Assembly (NCBI GenBank): GCA_035531075.1
Contig: DATKTO010000031.1
Coordinates: 1-64,000 of the forward strand
Direction: 5' to 3'
Length of the DNA: 64,000 nt
DNA from: 39-52-133 sp035531075
Lineage (GTDB): Bacteria > Pseudomonadota > Gammaproteobacteria > Burkholderiales > Gallionellaceae
The position numbers and the translations under genes are program-made. Within the stretch, counting starts at the first letter, position 1. Each line of letters opens with the position of its first letter. Shown here in pieces: positions 42,371 through 51,672 of the stretch. The notes under the pieces were generated by a model. The model was given only the letters and a program-made list of their open reading frames with translations. It was not told the DNA's origin and made no database searches.

Positions 42371-43146
42371 GCGTGTTTGCGTGCTTGCTGGATGCTGGCC
42401 TCCAGCGCATGGCCGATATCCACGACCGGCGCGCGCGGCTTGGCTGCGTGCTTGCGCAGCGGTTTGCCCTGCGCCTTGGCCGCCACCATTTGCAGCACGC
42501 GCTCGCGGAATTCATCGTGATACTCCTGCGGCTGAAAATCCGCCTCCAGCATTTCGATCAGCTGCCGCGCCAGTCCCAGCTCGCGCTGGTCCAGCGCGGG
42601 TCCCTTGGGCGGCTTCAGCGACTCCAGCGGGATAATCTCCTCGCTGTGGTGCAGCGACATCAGCATCGGATATCCCTCATACAAATGCAACGCACCGACA
42701 TAGGACTTGTTGCGCATCACCCAGCGCGCCAGGCCTTCCACCTGCATCGACTCCAGCGCATCGGCCAGCGCGAAAAATTCCGCGCTGTCTTCGTCCGGCC
42801 CCAGGTAATAGGGGCGGTCGTACCAGCGATGATCGATCACATGGAGAGGCAGGAAGCCGAGGATCTCGATATCACGCGAGGGCTGCGGTACCAGCGCCTC
42901 CAGTTCCGACTGATTCAGCAGCACGCGATCGCCGGCTTCGGTGATGTAGGCGCGGCCGGTCATGTCATAGGGGACAACCTCCTCGGTCTCCGTGTTGACC
43001 AGCAACTGGTGCACCGGCTCAAGATCTTCACGGTGCAACAGCCGGAAGTGCACGTTGCGATCCTCGATGGCGCCGTACAGCTTCACCGGAACCCGAATTG
43101 CATCGAATTGGATGACACCTTTCCACATAGCGCGAATAGCCATCAT
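42367..43146 (-). CDS. ku: Ku-type DNA end-binding protein, copy 1
   Basis: A 259-aa Ku (IRAMWKGVIQFDAIRVPVKLY start), shorter and diverged from the neighbouring copy. Two adjacent ku genes suggest a heteromeric Ku or specialised paralogues. Lies between ligD (413 bp upstream) and the second ku. Confidence 0.93.
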   Translation of the reverse strand: MMAIRAMWKGVIQFDAIRVPVKLYGAIEDRNVHFRLLHREDLEPVHQLLVNTETEEVVPYDMTGRAYITEAGDRVLLNQSELEALVPQPSRDIEILGFLPLHVIDHRWYDRPYYLGPDEDSAEFFALADALESMQVEGLARWVMRNKSYVGALHLYEGYPMLMSLHHSEEIIPLESLKPPKGPALDQRELGLARQLIEMLEADFQPQEYHDEFRERVLQMVAAKAQGKPLRKHAAKPRAPVVDIGHALEASIQQARKHA

Positions 43147-43559
43147 GCACCTCCCACATCCTGAAAATAAACGCTAGTCCGTTCGCCCTGACCCTGTCGC
43201 AGGGCATCTCGTTTAACTTGTCAAACTGATCAAGCTCTCCATTCAGGGTTCGGCAAGGCTCTCCGGAGTCTATCGAAGGGCTCGCCACGAAGGGAGAGCC
43301 TATTGAGCTTTCCATTATTCATGCGCTTACCATCAAACAACCCGTCATTCCCGCGCAGGCGGGAATCCAGCCAATAAAAATACCCTCACGCAGTGAGGCA
43401 ACACCCACAGCCTTGTCCGCTTTGCAGAGACTGTTTGAAACCTGGATTCCCGCCTGCGCGGGAATGACGAGGTGGTCTATTTTTCCTGCGCCTGTACTCG
43501 TTTGCAGCTTTGTCTCCAATTATGAAAAGCTCAGTAGTCGGCCCTTCCCGTTTTTTTGG
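43147..43559. other. Gap between ligD and ku holding repeats
   Basis: No gene. The inverted ATTCCCGC-type pair (43344-43370, 43442-43468) and a GGGCTCGCC-containing sequence (about 43230-43310) occupy most of it. Confidence 0.6.
43344..43468. repeat. Inverted pair of ATTCCCGC-type repeats, copy 2
   Basis: Same architecture as 6963-7078: GTCATTCCCGCGCAGGCGGG... facing ...CCCGCCTGCGCGGGAATGAC, separated by about 72 bp. Confidence 0.85.
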
Positions 43560-46112
43560 CTATTTGACTCCAACCGCCTTGAGCATGGCCGCGCTCAGCG
43601 GCACGGCTTGCTCAAAAAAACCTTGCCACGGGTCCGCCTTCAGCGCACTCAGGCGGCGTCGCAGCGTCTCCACCGAGTAGTAGTCCGAGCGCAGCGCCGG
43701 GCTCAGTTCATCCCAGCGCAGCGGCACAGCCACCGGCGCCCCCGGGCGGGCGCGGACCGAGTAGCTGGCGATGGCGGTTGCGCCGCGGCCGTTGCGCAGA
43801 TAATCGAGGAAGATCCTGCCGTGTCGTTTCGACTTCGCCATGTTGGTGGTAAGCAGGCGCGGCTCGTCGCGCGCATGCTGCTCCGATACCGCCTGCGCAA
43901 AGGCCTTGAGCGTATCCCAGTCCGCCCCAGTCTCCCCGTCCGAATGGGTGAGCAGCGGCACCACCAGGTGCAGCCCCTTGCCGCCAGTGGTGCGGACAAA
44001 CGCCGTCAAGCCCAGTCCCTGCAGGCGCTCGCGCAACTCGTGTGCGGTGCGCAGCACTTCCGGCCAGGCCACCTCGGCGTCTGGGTCAAGGTCGAACACC
44101 AGCAGGTCGGGGTGTTCGATATCTTCCACATGGCAGCCCCAGATGTGAAACTCAAGTACCCCGTGCTGCACCAGCGACAGGATGTCGGCCAGCGAACGCA
44201 CGTAGACATAGTCGCGTACAGTCTTTCCTTCCGCGATCGCGATGCGCGGCACCGCACGGGCCTGGGTCTTGCCCAGGTGCTTCTGGTAGAAGCAGGCCTC
44301 GCGGCCTTCCGGGCAGCGCAGCAGCACCAGTGGGCGCAGCGCGAGATAGGGCAGCATCCATTCGTGGATAGACTCGTAATAGCGGGCCAGCGCCAGTTTG
44401 GTCACGCCCTGTTCCGGATACAGGATGCGCTCGGGGTGGCTGAGCCCGGTGCCGGCAACCTCCACCGTGCCGCTTGCCGGGTGCCGCACCGCGCGCGTGG
44501 TCGCCGCTGCTGGCTCCTCCAGCGTGGCCTCGGGCGAGTCGATCTGCCCGGGCTCGATGTCTTCGCGTATGCCGAGAAAGCTGGGCTGGCGCAACAGGCC
44601 ATCGCGGGTGCGTTCGGCATACTCGACTGCGACCACCAGTTGCGGCTCTACCCAGTGCACGCCGCGAGTCGCTGGCAGCGACGCAGACGCGACAAAAGGC
44701 GAGTGCGCGATCTCCTGTTGCTGCAGCTGTGCGTGCAGCTGCTCGAGCTGGCGGTTGCTGAAGCCGGTACCCAGCCGCCCCGCATACTCCAGCCGACCAT
44801 CCCTGAAGTTGCCCAGCAACAAGGCGCCGAAGCCGCTGCGCGAGCCGGCCGGCGGCGTATAGCCGCCGACCACAAACTCGGCCTGCTGAGTGGCGCATTT
44901 CGCCTTGAGCCAGAGCTTGCTGCGGCCACTGCGATAGGGTGCATCGGCACGCTTGGAAATGATGCCCTCCAGCCCGAGGGTGCAGGCCTGCTCGAAGACG
45001 TCGGGCCCCTGCCCTTGCACATGATCCGAATAGCGCAATATCCCGTCAGCCGCTGCGGCAGGGTCGTAACCCGCGGCCTGCAGCAACTGCAGCAGCGCCT
45101 GCTTGCGCTCGAGCAGCGGCAGCGCGGTGAGGTCATGGCCGTCCAGATAGAGCAGGTCAAACAGCTGATAGTTCAACTGTGCGGTCTGCTTGCGGCTCAG
45201 CGCCTCCTGCAGTTCACGAAAGCTGCTGGCGCCGCCTGCGCTGAGCGCCACCAGTTCGCCATCGAGGATGGCCTGTTGCACCGGCAATGTTTCCAGTTGT
45301 TTCGCCTGGGCGCGCAGCCGCGCGCTCCAGTCGAGGCCGTTGCGTGTCAGCAGGCGCGCCTTGCCGTGTTCGAGGTGCGCCACGATGCGATAACCGTCAA
45401 ACTTGATTTCGTGCAGCCAGCTCCGCCCCGTCGGCACGCGTTCGCTGGGGGTGGCCAGCTGCGGCGGAAAAATAGTGGGTGGTTCTGCGCGGAGCGCGCC
45501 GGCAAGTTCGCTTGCAACCGGGGGAGGGGGGCGCTGCGGCGGGGCGGGCTCGTGAAGCTCCTGCTGCTCGGCAATCTCCGCCATGCTGCGGCCGCTCACC
45601 ACGCTCAGGTCGTCGGGGCCAAGGTCCTGCTGCGGGTGGTCAGTGCGTTTAACCAGCAACCAGCTCTTGCCCTTGCGCCCTGTGCCGCGTTCGCGGATGC
45701 GCACCAGCGTCCACGCCCCCTTGAGCTTGCTGCCGTTGAGGATGAAGTCGATCTGGTCCTCGTCGTTGCGGCCGTTGGCCTGCCACAGGCCCGCATCCCA
45801 GATCATTACCGTTCCTGCGCCGTATTCGCCCTTGGGAATGGTGCCCTCGAAACTGCCGTACTCCAGCGGGTGGTCCTCCACCTGCACAGCAAGCCGCTTC
45901 TCGCCACGCCCCAGCGCCGGACCTTTGGGCAGTGCCCAGCTGCGCAGCACCCCATCCTGCTCTATGCGCAGGTCGAAATGCAGGCGTTTGGCAGCATGCT
46001 TATGCATCACATAGAGATGTCCGGCCTGCACCGCTGCAGCCTCGCCAGACGGTTCCTGGCTGACGTTGAAATCGCGCTTGCGCTGGTATTCATTGAGGGA
46101 GTGAGTCGCCAT
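43560..46112 (-). CDS. ligD: ATP-dependent DNA ligase D (PE-LIG-POL)
   Basis: An 850-aa multi-enzyme for non-homologous end joining. Order: 3'-phosphoesterase (about 15-175; HFDLRIEQDGVLRSWALPKG), ATP ligase (about 225-520; nucleophile Lys237 in EIKFDGYR) and polymerase/primase (about 560-845; DLDPD). This is the Pseudomonas-type order. It is followed by two ku genes in the same direction, a complete NHEJ set. Confidence 0.96.
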   Translation of the reverse strand: MATHSLNEYQRKRDFNVSQEPSGEAAAVQAGHLYVMHKHAAKRLHFDLRIEQDGVLRSWALPKGPALGRGEKRLAVQVEDHPLEYGSFEGTIPKGEYGAGTVMIWDAGLWQANGRNDEDQIDFILNGSKLKGAWTLVRIRERGTGRKGKSWLLVKRTDHPQQDLGPDDLSVVSGRSMAEIAEQQELHEPAPPQRPPPPVASELAGALRAEPPTIFPPQLATPSERVPTGRSWLHEIKFDGYRIVAHLEHGKARLLTRNGLDWSARLRAQAKQLETLPVQQAILDGELVALSAGGASSFRELQEALSRKQTAQLNYQLFDLLYLDGHDLTALPLLERKQALLQLLQAAGYDPAAAADGILRYSDHVQGQGPDVFEQACTLGLEGIISKRADAPYRSGRSKLWLKAKCATQQAEFVVGGYTPPAGSRSGFGALLLGNFRDGRLEYAGRLGTGFSNRQLEQLHAQLQQQEIAHSPFVASASLPATRGVHWVEPQLVVAVEYAERTRDGLLRQPSFLGIREDIEPGQIDSPEATLEEPAAATTRAVRHPASGTVEVAGTGLSHPERILYPEQGVTKLALARYYESIHEWMLPYLALRPLVLLRCPEGREACFYQKHLGKTQARAVPRIAIAEGKTVRDYVYVRSLADILSLVQHGVLEFHIWGCHVEDIEHPDLLVFDLDPDAEVAWPEVLRTAHELRERLQGLGLTAFVRTTGGKGLHLVVPLLTHSDGETGADWDTLKAFAQAVSEQHARDEPRLLTTNMAKSKRHGRIFLDYLRNGRGATAIASYSVRARPGAPVAVPLRWDELSPALRSDYYSVETLRRRLSALKADPWQGFFEQAVPLSAAMLKAVGVK

Positions 46113-46302
46113 GTTTTCCTCCGCCTTGGAAAAGCGTAGACAGCATGGCCTGGCTTAAGTTTGGTCCTGATGGCGTAACTGCGCGGTGGGGGCGGGCCAC
46201 AAACTACCCGGTGCTGACCAGTCTATGCCGCGCTTTATTTATAACTTGCGTAAACACAAGACATCAACAAGTGAGCGTGGCCAGAAAGCAGTGGTTGCCG
46301 TT

Positions 46303-46671
46303 TCATTCGTGTGGTTTGTATGCGGTGGCCAGCTGGATAATCTTTGCGCTTTGCGCAGAGTGTGATGCAGCGCGTGTTGATGCGCAATCATTTCCCACAA
46401 AGTTGTTCAACGCAAGGTTTAAATCCAGGAAAGAATCCCACATCATGTTTGACAGGCGCACACACGCGTCCATCGGGTTGCGCGCACGCGCCCTTTCAAG
46501 GTCAATGCGCCATTGCAATCCTCGCAGGCGGCGAACATTGTCACTCCTTAAGATTTCGATTTCGATAAGCGCGCGCCGTCTCTCCTCGAACTCATCCGGA
46601 GCCGTTCTCGCCAGCAGTGCCCATTCATCGAAATCGAAGTCGTCCATTAGCTCAACCTCAAATGCATTCAT
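46303..46671 (-). CDS. DUF3135-domain protein
   Basis: A 122-aa protein with DDFDFDEWALLARTAPDEFEERRRALIE and LRGLQWRIDLERARA...NPMDACVRLSNMMWDS, typical of DUF3135. Function unknown. Single gene on the minus strand upstream of ligD. Confidence 0.85.
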   Translation of the reverse strand: MNAFEVELMDDFDFDEWALLARTAPDEFEERRRALIEIEILRSDNVRRLRGLQWRIDLERARARNPMDACVRLSNMMWDSFLDLNLALNNFVGNDCASTRAASHSAQSAKIIQLATAYKPHE

Positions 46672-46996
46672 GGCAGAAGTCTGGGCCTGGAGTTGAGTGC
46701 AGTCTGTGCGGTGGAATACATAGCAGGCTGCTCAGTGGCCACTTCCGACCAGTAAGGCAGCGAATGACCCGGCAACACGTATGAATGAAGTAAGCCAAAA
46801 AACATGAGTTTGATGCGCCCATCAGCGCCGCATGCTTCCTGACTTGCCTGAACTTAAGCCAACTAATAGGGAGTGTTGCGATGAATTTTAAACGGGTGGA
46901 TAGATTTACATAAACATAATGCAAAGCTGACTCCCTAAAATAATCTAAATTTTATCAGCCAGTTCGGCTTATCTTGCAGTGCCGATGGCTAGCGTT
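46672..46996. other. Intergenic, nothing recognised
   Basis: No credible gene, RNA or repeat seen between DUF3135 and the kinase/phosphatase stop. Confidence 0.5.
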
Positions 46997-48718
46997 TCAC
47001 CTGCTCAGCAATATCATAATGATTACTGCCAGGATGAAGGACAGGCCTCGCCAGAATGCCACCGGGTTACGTTCGAGTAGCGGTTGTCGTGTTTTATTAA
47101 GGAATGCTTTATTCGGTTGACGCAGATCAAACAAAAATTCGCTCAGATCTTCGTAACGTTTGTTGGGGTTGGGGTGCAGGGCTTTTTTGATGCTCTCATC
47201 TATCCACGCAGGAATCTCACGCTCATCATCCAGCAGGGAATCATAGGATAAGTTATTTTGCGCGGATTTCGTTCTGCATTGCGCTACTTTGGCACCGTAG
47301 GGCAATTTTCCGGTGAGCATTTGGTAGGTAATCACGCCCAATGAAAACATGTCAGAGCGGGTCGTGCCGCTTTCCCCAAGAAAATATTCCGGGGCTGTAT
47401 ATTGTGCGGTGCCCAGAATATTGTTTCGATCGATGGGTGAGTTGATTTCCAGTATGCCTGCGACACTGGTCGAGCCAAAGTCAATGATCTTCACCGTGCC
47501 TGTGCTGTCGATCATGATGTTGTTGGGTCTCAGGTCCTGATGCAACATTTCCATGCGGTGAAACGCGCGCAATCCTTTGGCAATTTGTTCGACAATTCCA
47601 CGTACGGTTTCTATATTGGGTTTGGGATTGTCTATCATCCACTGTGCCAGCGTTTGCCCCTCTATAAATTCAGTGACGATATAAAGGAAGTTTCGCTTCC
47701 GTGTCTGCAGGCAAGGCTTGAGCACATAAGCACTGTTGATTCGTCGCGCGATCCATTCTTCCATCAATAATCGCTCAAGATAGGCGGGTTCGGCACGCAG
47801 ATCAATGGAAGGGGTTTTTATGATGACATGCGTGCTGGTTTCCTCATCCAGTGCCAGATAAACATGGCTGCGGCTGCTGGCATGAACTTCGCGGATGATC
47901 TTGTAGCCATCAAAACTCATCCGCGCTTCCAGTATCGGCGGGAACGGTAACTCGGTTAGCTGCTGATAGATTTCATTGGCATCCTGGCGGGATAACTCTT
48001 CCACGCGGACAAGCTGGGTGGTGAGGTTGTCCGTGCTGCCTTGCCTGTATGCTTCCTCTGCAATTGATTTTGCAGCGAGATCCAGATCACCGCTATGCGC
48101 CTGCACAGCCTGCAGGATAAATTCAGCTTGCGCATATTCATACACGCCATCGGTTGCCAGAAAAAATATGTCGCCTTTTTCTATCGGCAAAGATTCATAG
48201 TCAATTTCAAGTTGGGGATTAATGCCCAGGCCCCGGCTCAGATAGCTTTTTTCTTCCGAAACCCATAGCCTGTGGTCTTTGGTTAATTGCTCCAGAGCCT
48301 GTCCACGAATGCGGTAGATGCGTGCATCGCCGGCATGGAAAATATGCGCCGTTGTGGATTTAAGCACCAGCGCGCTAAAGGTGCAGACATAACCCCGGTC
48401 TTTGTCATAGCGGTGCTGGCTTTGCCGGGTTTGTGAATATAGCCAGGAATTGGTTGCAACCAGCACGCGCTGGGCAGAGGTTTTAACGGACCACGCTTCA
48501 GAGGTGCAAAAGTAATCTTCTAAAAAACCTTTAATCGCGGCTTCGCTGGCGATCTGGCTCACTTCGCTGCTGCTGATGCCGTCAGCCAGCGCAAGGGCAA
48601 TGCCCTTGCTGGTTAGCAGCGGTTCTTTCGGTATCAGCGCCCCGTGAAAATCCTGATTCGTCTCCTTGCGGCCTTTGTCAGAATACTGACCCAGCGAAAC
48701 GCTTAATTGTGCGGGCAT
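46997..48718 (-). CDS. PP2C phosphatase-Ser/Thr kinase bifunctional protein
   Basis: About 573 aa: N-terminal PP2C-type phosphatase (about 10-235; GQYSDKGRKETNQD, LADGISSS), Hanks-type kinase (about 255-520; HQDLRPNNIM in place of HRD, DFGS) and one C-terminal transmembrane helix. Start ATG at 48718, or a TTG at 48766 overlapping the cynS stop; the latter is possible. It is third in an operon after an FNT transporter and cyanase; such kinases are repeatedly found beside nitrate/nitrite transport genes, so it may regulate them by phosphorylation (inference). Confidence 0.88.
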   Translation of the reverse strand: MPAQLSVSLGQYSDKGRKETNQDFHGALIPKEPLLTSKGIALALADGISSSEVSQIASEAAIKGFLEDYFCTSEAWSVKTSAQRVLVATNSWLYSQTRQSQHRYDKDRGYVCTFSALVLKSTTAHIFHAGDARIYRIRGQALEQLTKDHRLWVSEEKSYLSRGLGINPQLEIDYESLPIEKGDIFFLATDGVYEYAQAEFILQAVQAHSGDLDLAAKSIAEEAYRQGSTDNLTTQLVRVEELSRQDANEIYQQLTELPFPPILEARMSFDGYKIIREVHASSRSHVYLALDEETSTHVIIKTPSIDLRAEPAYLERLLMEEWIARRINSAYVLKPCLQTRKRNFLYIVTEFIEGQTLAQWMIDNPKPNIETVRGIVEQIAKGLRAFHRMEMLHQDLRPNNIMIDSTGTVKIIDFGSTSVAGILEINSPIDRNNILGTAQYTAPEYFLGESGTTRSDMFSLGVITYQMLTGKLPYGAKVAQCRTKSAQNNLSYDSLLDDEREIPAWIDESIKKALHPNPNKRYEDLSEFLFDLRQPNKAFLNKTRQPLLERNPVAFWRGLSFILAVIIMILLSR

Positions 48719-48762
48719 GATCTCATTACCGGGGCCGCGTTGTTGTGCATAGGAGTAATTTA

Positions 48763-49206
48763 TCAATAGCTCTTGTAGGGTAAAAATTTTCCGCTCATGA
48801 CAATCTTGACGCGGTCGCCCTTGGGATCGGCTTCACGCTGCAGATCCATACTGAAATCGATCGCGCTCATAATGCCATCGCCAAACTCCTCGTGGATCAG
48901 TGCTTTGAAGGTTGTGCCATACACGTTGACCAGTTCGTAAAAGCGGTAAATCAACGGGTCGGTGGGTACAGGGGTGGGTAGCGATCCTTTGTAAGGGACT
49001 ACTTGCAGTTGCACAATTGCCTCGCCCGGTAAATCCAGCATGCTGCCAATTTTGGCTGCCTGATCTGCGGTGAGCGTCATCTGTCCAAGCAGCGCCGCGG
49101 TTGTCCATTCCTTGCTCATGCCGATGGCGGCTGCCAGTTGGGGCCAGGTCAGTTGCTTGCCTAATTTCTGTGTGATGATTAATTCGGTCACTTCATCGCG
49201 TGTCAT
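48763..49206 (-). CDS. cynS: Cyanate hydratase (cyanase)
   Basis: A 147-aa decameric enzyme converting cyanate plus bicarbonate to ammonia and CO2. The catalytic residues Arg88, Glu91 and Ser114 match the E. coli triad R96-E99-S122 in spacing. The N-terminal helix-turn-helix-like part is present. It lies 85 bp after the FNT gene and overlaps the possible upstream start of the kinase. Confidence 0.96.
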   Translation of the reverse strand: MTRDEVTELIITQKLGKQLTWPQLAAAIGMSKEWTTAALLGQMTLTADQAAKIGSMLDLPGEAIVQLQVVPYKGSLPTPVPTDPLIYRFYELVNVYGTTFKALIHEEFGDGIMSAIDFSMDLQREADPKGDRVKIVMSGKFLPYKSY

Positions 49207-49291
49207 GGTTGCTTCCTCTGCAAATATATATCGGATAATTGGAGAGCCGCAACCCGTCGCAGGATTGGGACTCCGGAGACGTTAATAGCGA

Positions 49292-50104
49292 TTAGCTAAA
49301 TGCGCGCTTTGGTGCAGTTCTCAAGTGTGTGGTATACAAAGTCAAGCCTGTAAATGCCAGTCCGCCCACCAGATTGCCCAGTACGGTTGGAATCTCATTC
49401 CATACTATGTAATCCATTACAGAGAAATTTCCGCCCATGATCAAAGCTGAAGGGAACAAGAACATATTTACGACAGAATGTTCGAAGGCCATGGCAAAGA
49501 ACAGCATGATCGGCATCCACATTGCAATAACCTTGCCACTGACGGTAGTAGAGATCATTGCCCCCACCACACCCAGAGAAACCATCCAATTGCACAACAT
49601 GCCACGGATGAACAGCGTCAGCATGCCCGCAGCGCCATATTTTGCATAACCAAGGGTACGTGCTTCGCCGATACCGGCGATTTTTTTGCCGACTTCATTT
49701 GGCTCCACTGAGAATCCATAGGTAAAGATAACCGCCATCATCACAGCCACCGTTAATGCGCCTGCAAAATTGCCGATAAAGACCAATCCCCAGTTTCTTA
49801 ACACGCCTTTGATGGTGACACCGGGGCGCTTATCAAACAATGCAAGCGGTGTTAAAACAAACACGCCCGTTAGCAGGTCAAATCCCATCAGGTACAACAT
49901 TGAAAAACCAACAGGGAAAAGAATCGCACCAATAAGCGGGGAACCTGTTTGAACAGCTACGGTTATCGCAAACACAGCAGCCAATGCGAGTATGGCACCG
50001 GCCATATATGATCTGATCAGCGTATCTCTGGTTGACATAAATATCTTTGATTCACCAGCATCAACCATCTTGGTGACAAACTCTGATGGGATTAAATATG
50101 ACAT
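49292..50104 (-). CDS. Formate/nitrite transporter family channel
   Basis: A 270-aa FNT channel, six helices. The LMGFDLLTGVFVLTPLA and GMLCNWMVSLGV segments are typical. With cynS beneath it the likely substrate is nitrite or cyanate; formate is less likely. First gene after a sigma-54 promoter. Confidence 0.9.
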   Translation of the reverse strand: MSYLIPSEFVTKMVDAGESKIFMSTRDTLIRSYMAGAILALAAVFAITVAVQTGSPLIGAILFPVGFSMLYLMGFDLLTGVFVLTPLALFDKRPGVTIKGVLRNWGLVFIGNFAGALTVAVMMAVIFTYGFSVEPNEVGKKIAGIGEARTLGYAKYGAAGMLTLFIRGMLCNWMVSLGVVGAMISTTVSGKVIAMWMPIMLFFAMAFEHSVVNMFLFPSALIMGGNFSVMDYIVWNEIPTVLGNLVGGLAFTGLTLYTTHLRTAPKRAFS

Positions 50105-50180
50105 AGCAATTCCTCTCTAAAATATAAAGGGCCTCAGTAAAGAGCCATTATCTATACGGGTTCGTATATAAGCTTTACTC

Positions 50181-50196
50181 AGCAAGAGCCATGCCA
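50181..50196 (-). promoter_or_regulatory. Sigma-54 promoter of the FNT-cynS-kinase operon
   Basis: On the minus strand TGGCATGGCTCTTGCT has the -24 GG and -12 GC exactly 12 positions apart and matches TGGCACG-N4-TTGCW except one base. Predicted start near 50170, about 66 nt before the FNT ATG (50104). This indicates nitrogen (NtrC) control. Confidence 0.75.
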
Positions 50197-50538
50197 GAGC
50201 ATTGTTTTGCGCCGATCCTTTTGTAATGTTTAGGAATTTTAATTTTTGTATCGATGGTGTTGCACGATCTAAATTCTATTCGCCCCGCTTTGGTGCGACA
50301 CAAGCCTAATTCGGTGCAAGAGGAGTTTATGTTTGAGGTCTGAAGAAAAATGCATGTAACTATTTGTGGTGGCATTGTGCAAAATCGTGCGGCTACTGCA
50401 CCAGCGTGATTCCTGGCGCTGACAATTGCAAGGCGAGAATACGTTTTGGTATCCTGCATAATTAGCGCAATCCCGGTCAGGACATCAACTATTTGACACG
50501 GTATAGTTTGCCCCAGTGAATGAGATGAGAGCTGGATT
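50197..50538. other. Divergent promoter region, no gene
   Basis: About 340 bp between the sigma-54 promoter and the AraC/GyrI gene. Presumably holds enhancer sites (NtrC-type), but I identified none confidently. Confidence 0.45.
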
Positions 50539-51399
50539 ATGTCGAAGGCAACGGAATATGCAGCAAAGTTCAACAAGGTTTTCGATTACATCGACAAACA
50601 CCTGGATGAAGAATTAACCCTGGAGCACCTGAGCCAGGTAGCCTGTTTTTCCAAATATCACTTTCATCGCCAGTTCTCTGCATACACCGGCATCAGCGTG
50701 TTCAAATATGTCCAGCTGGTGCGGCTGAAACGCGCGTCCTACAGGCTCGTCTTCAACCGGGAGGAAAGAATCACCGACATTGCACTGGATGCGCGTTTTG
50801 AAAACCCGGAATCGTTTTCGCGCGCCTTTAAAAACACCTTCGGACAAACGCCTTCTGAATTTAGAAACAACCCGGCATGGCAACACTGGAAAGAGCAGTA
50901 CAAATTCCCAATCAGAGAGAGGAGAAATAACATGGAAGTTAAAATCGTAAACTGCGAACCCATCAAGGTCGCCATGCTCAAGCACTATGGCCCGCCTGAC
51001 CTGGTCAATGATTCGGTAAAAATATTTATCGACTGGCGCAAGACCAGCGGCCTATCCCCGGTTCAATCCAGCAAGTCTTTCGGTATCGTCTACGACAACC
51101 CCGACACCACAGAGCCGGATAAATTCAAATTCGGCATTTGCGGTTCGGTAACAGAGGACATTCCCGATAACCCACAAGGTGTGCAGAACAGGGTAATTCC
51201 CGGAGGCCGCTGTGCGGTGGTGCGCCATCATGGCTCACATGACAGGATAGGGGAGAGCATCTACCCGCTGTACCGCGAATGGCTGCCAAAAAGCGGAGAA
51301 AACCTGCGCGATTTCCCTTTGTATTTTCACTACCTGAACTTGATGCCGGAGACAGCAGAGCACGATCTGATTACGGATATCTATTTGCCGTTGAAATAG
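50539..51399 (+). CDS. AraC-family regulator with GyrI-like ligand domain
   Basis: A 286-aa protein: AraC-type double HTH at the N-terminus (about 8-112; LTLEHLSQVACFSKYHFHRQF, DIALDARFENPESFSRAF) and a GyrI-like effector domain (about 130-285). This layout (Rob/SoxS-like with C-terminal GyrI) commonly responds to drugs or hydrophobic ligands. Stand-alone. Confidence 0.92.
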   Translation: MSKATEYAAKFNKVFDYIDKHLDEELTLEHLSQVACFSKYHFHRQFSAYTGISVFKYVQLVRLKRASYRLVFNREERITDIALDARFENPESFSRAFKNTFGQTPSEFRNNPAWQHWKEQYKFPIRERRNNMEVKIVNCEPIKVAMLKHYGPPDLVNDSVKIFIDWRKTSGLSPVQSSKSFGIVYDNPDTTEPDKFKFGICGSVTEDIPDNPQGVQNRVIPGGRCAVVRHHGSHDRIGESIYPLYREWLPKSGENLRDFPLYFHYLNLMPETAEHDLITDIYLPLK

Positions 51400-51558
51400 T
51401 GCAGAGATGCCTGGATGTCAAATGGGACTCCGTCCTCAATTTTTTTTAGGAAAAATTGTCAGGGATGGCGGTGGGGGAGTGGGCGTATGATTGAAATGCC
51501 CCCGATATTACGTATTACGCGTGACCATGTTTGTGTGTGAGAATGAATTGGATGGTGC

Positions 51559-51593
51559 GGGTGAGTGTAATCAATGGAGTCTCACCCATTGAT
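51559..51593. promoter_or_regulatory. Two mutually exclusive hairpins before the AT-rich pair
   Basis: GGGTGAG (51559-51565) can pair with CTCACCC (51581-51587), while ATCAATGG (51570-51577) can pair with CCATTGAT (51586-51593). The two stems share bases 51586-51587, so only one can form. About 80 nt before the first ATG. Confidence 0.45.
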
Positions 51594-51672
51594 TTATACG
51601 AAGTAAGTGCCATTCGAGGGGAGGATGGATTTAAAGCTGTCATCTTTTATGAAAATATCAATAGGAGAAATA

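Noticed and set aside
43413..46139. Long plus-strand ORF of 908 codons opposite ligD
   Set aside because: It is antisense to ligD, has no recognisable domain, and its composition follows from the high-GC codon use of ligD.
50175..50576. Minus-strand ORF of 133 codons in the FNT/AraC gap
   Set aside because: It crosses the sigma-54 promoter and overlaps the AraC start, with no family resemblance.
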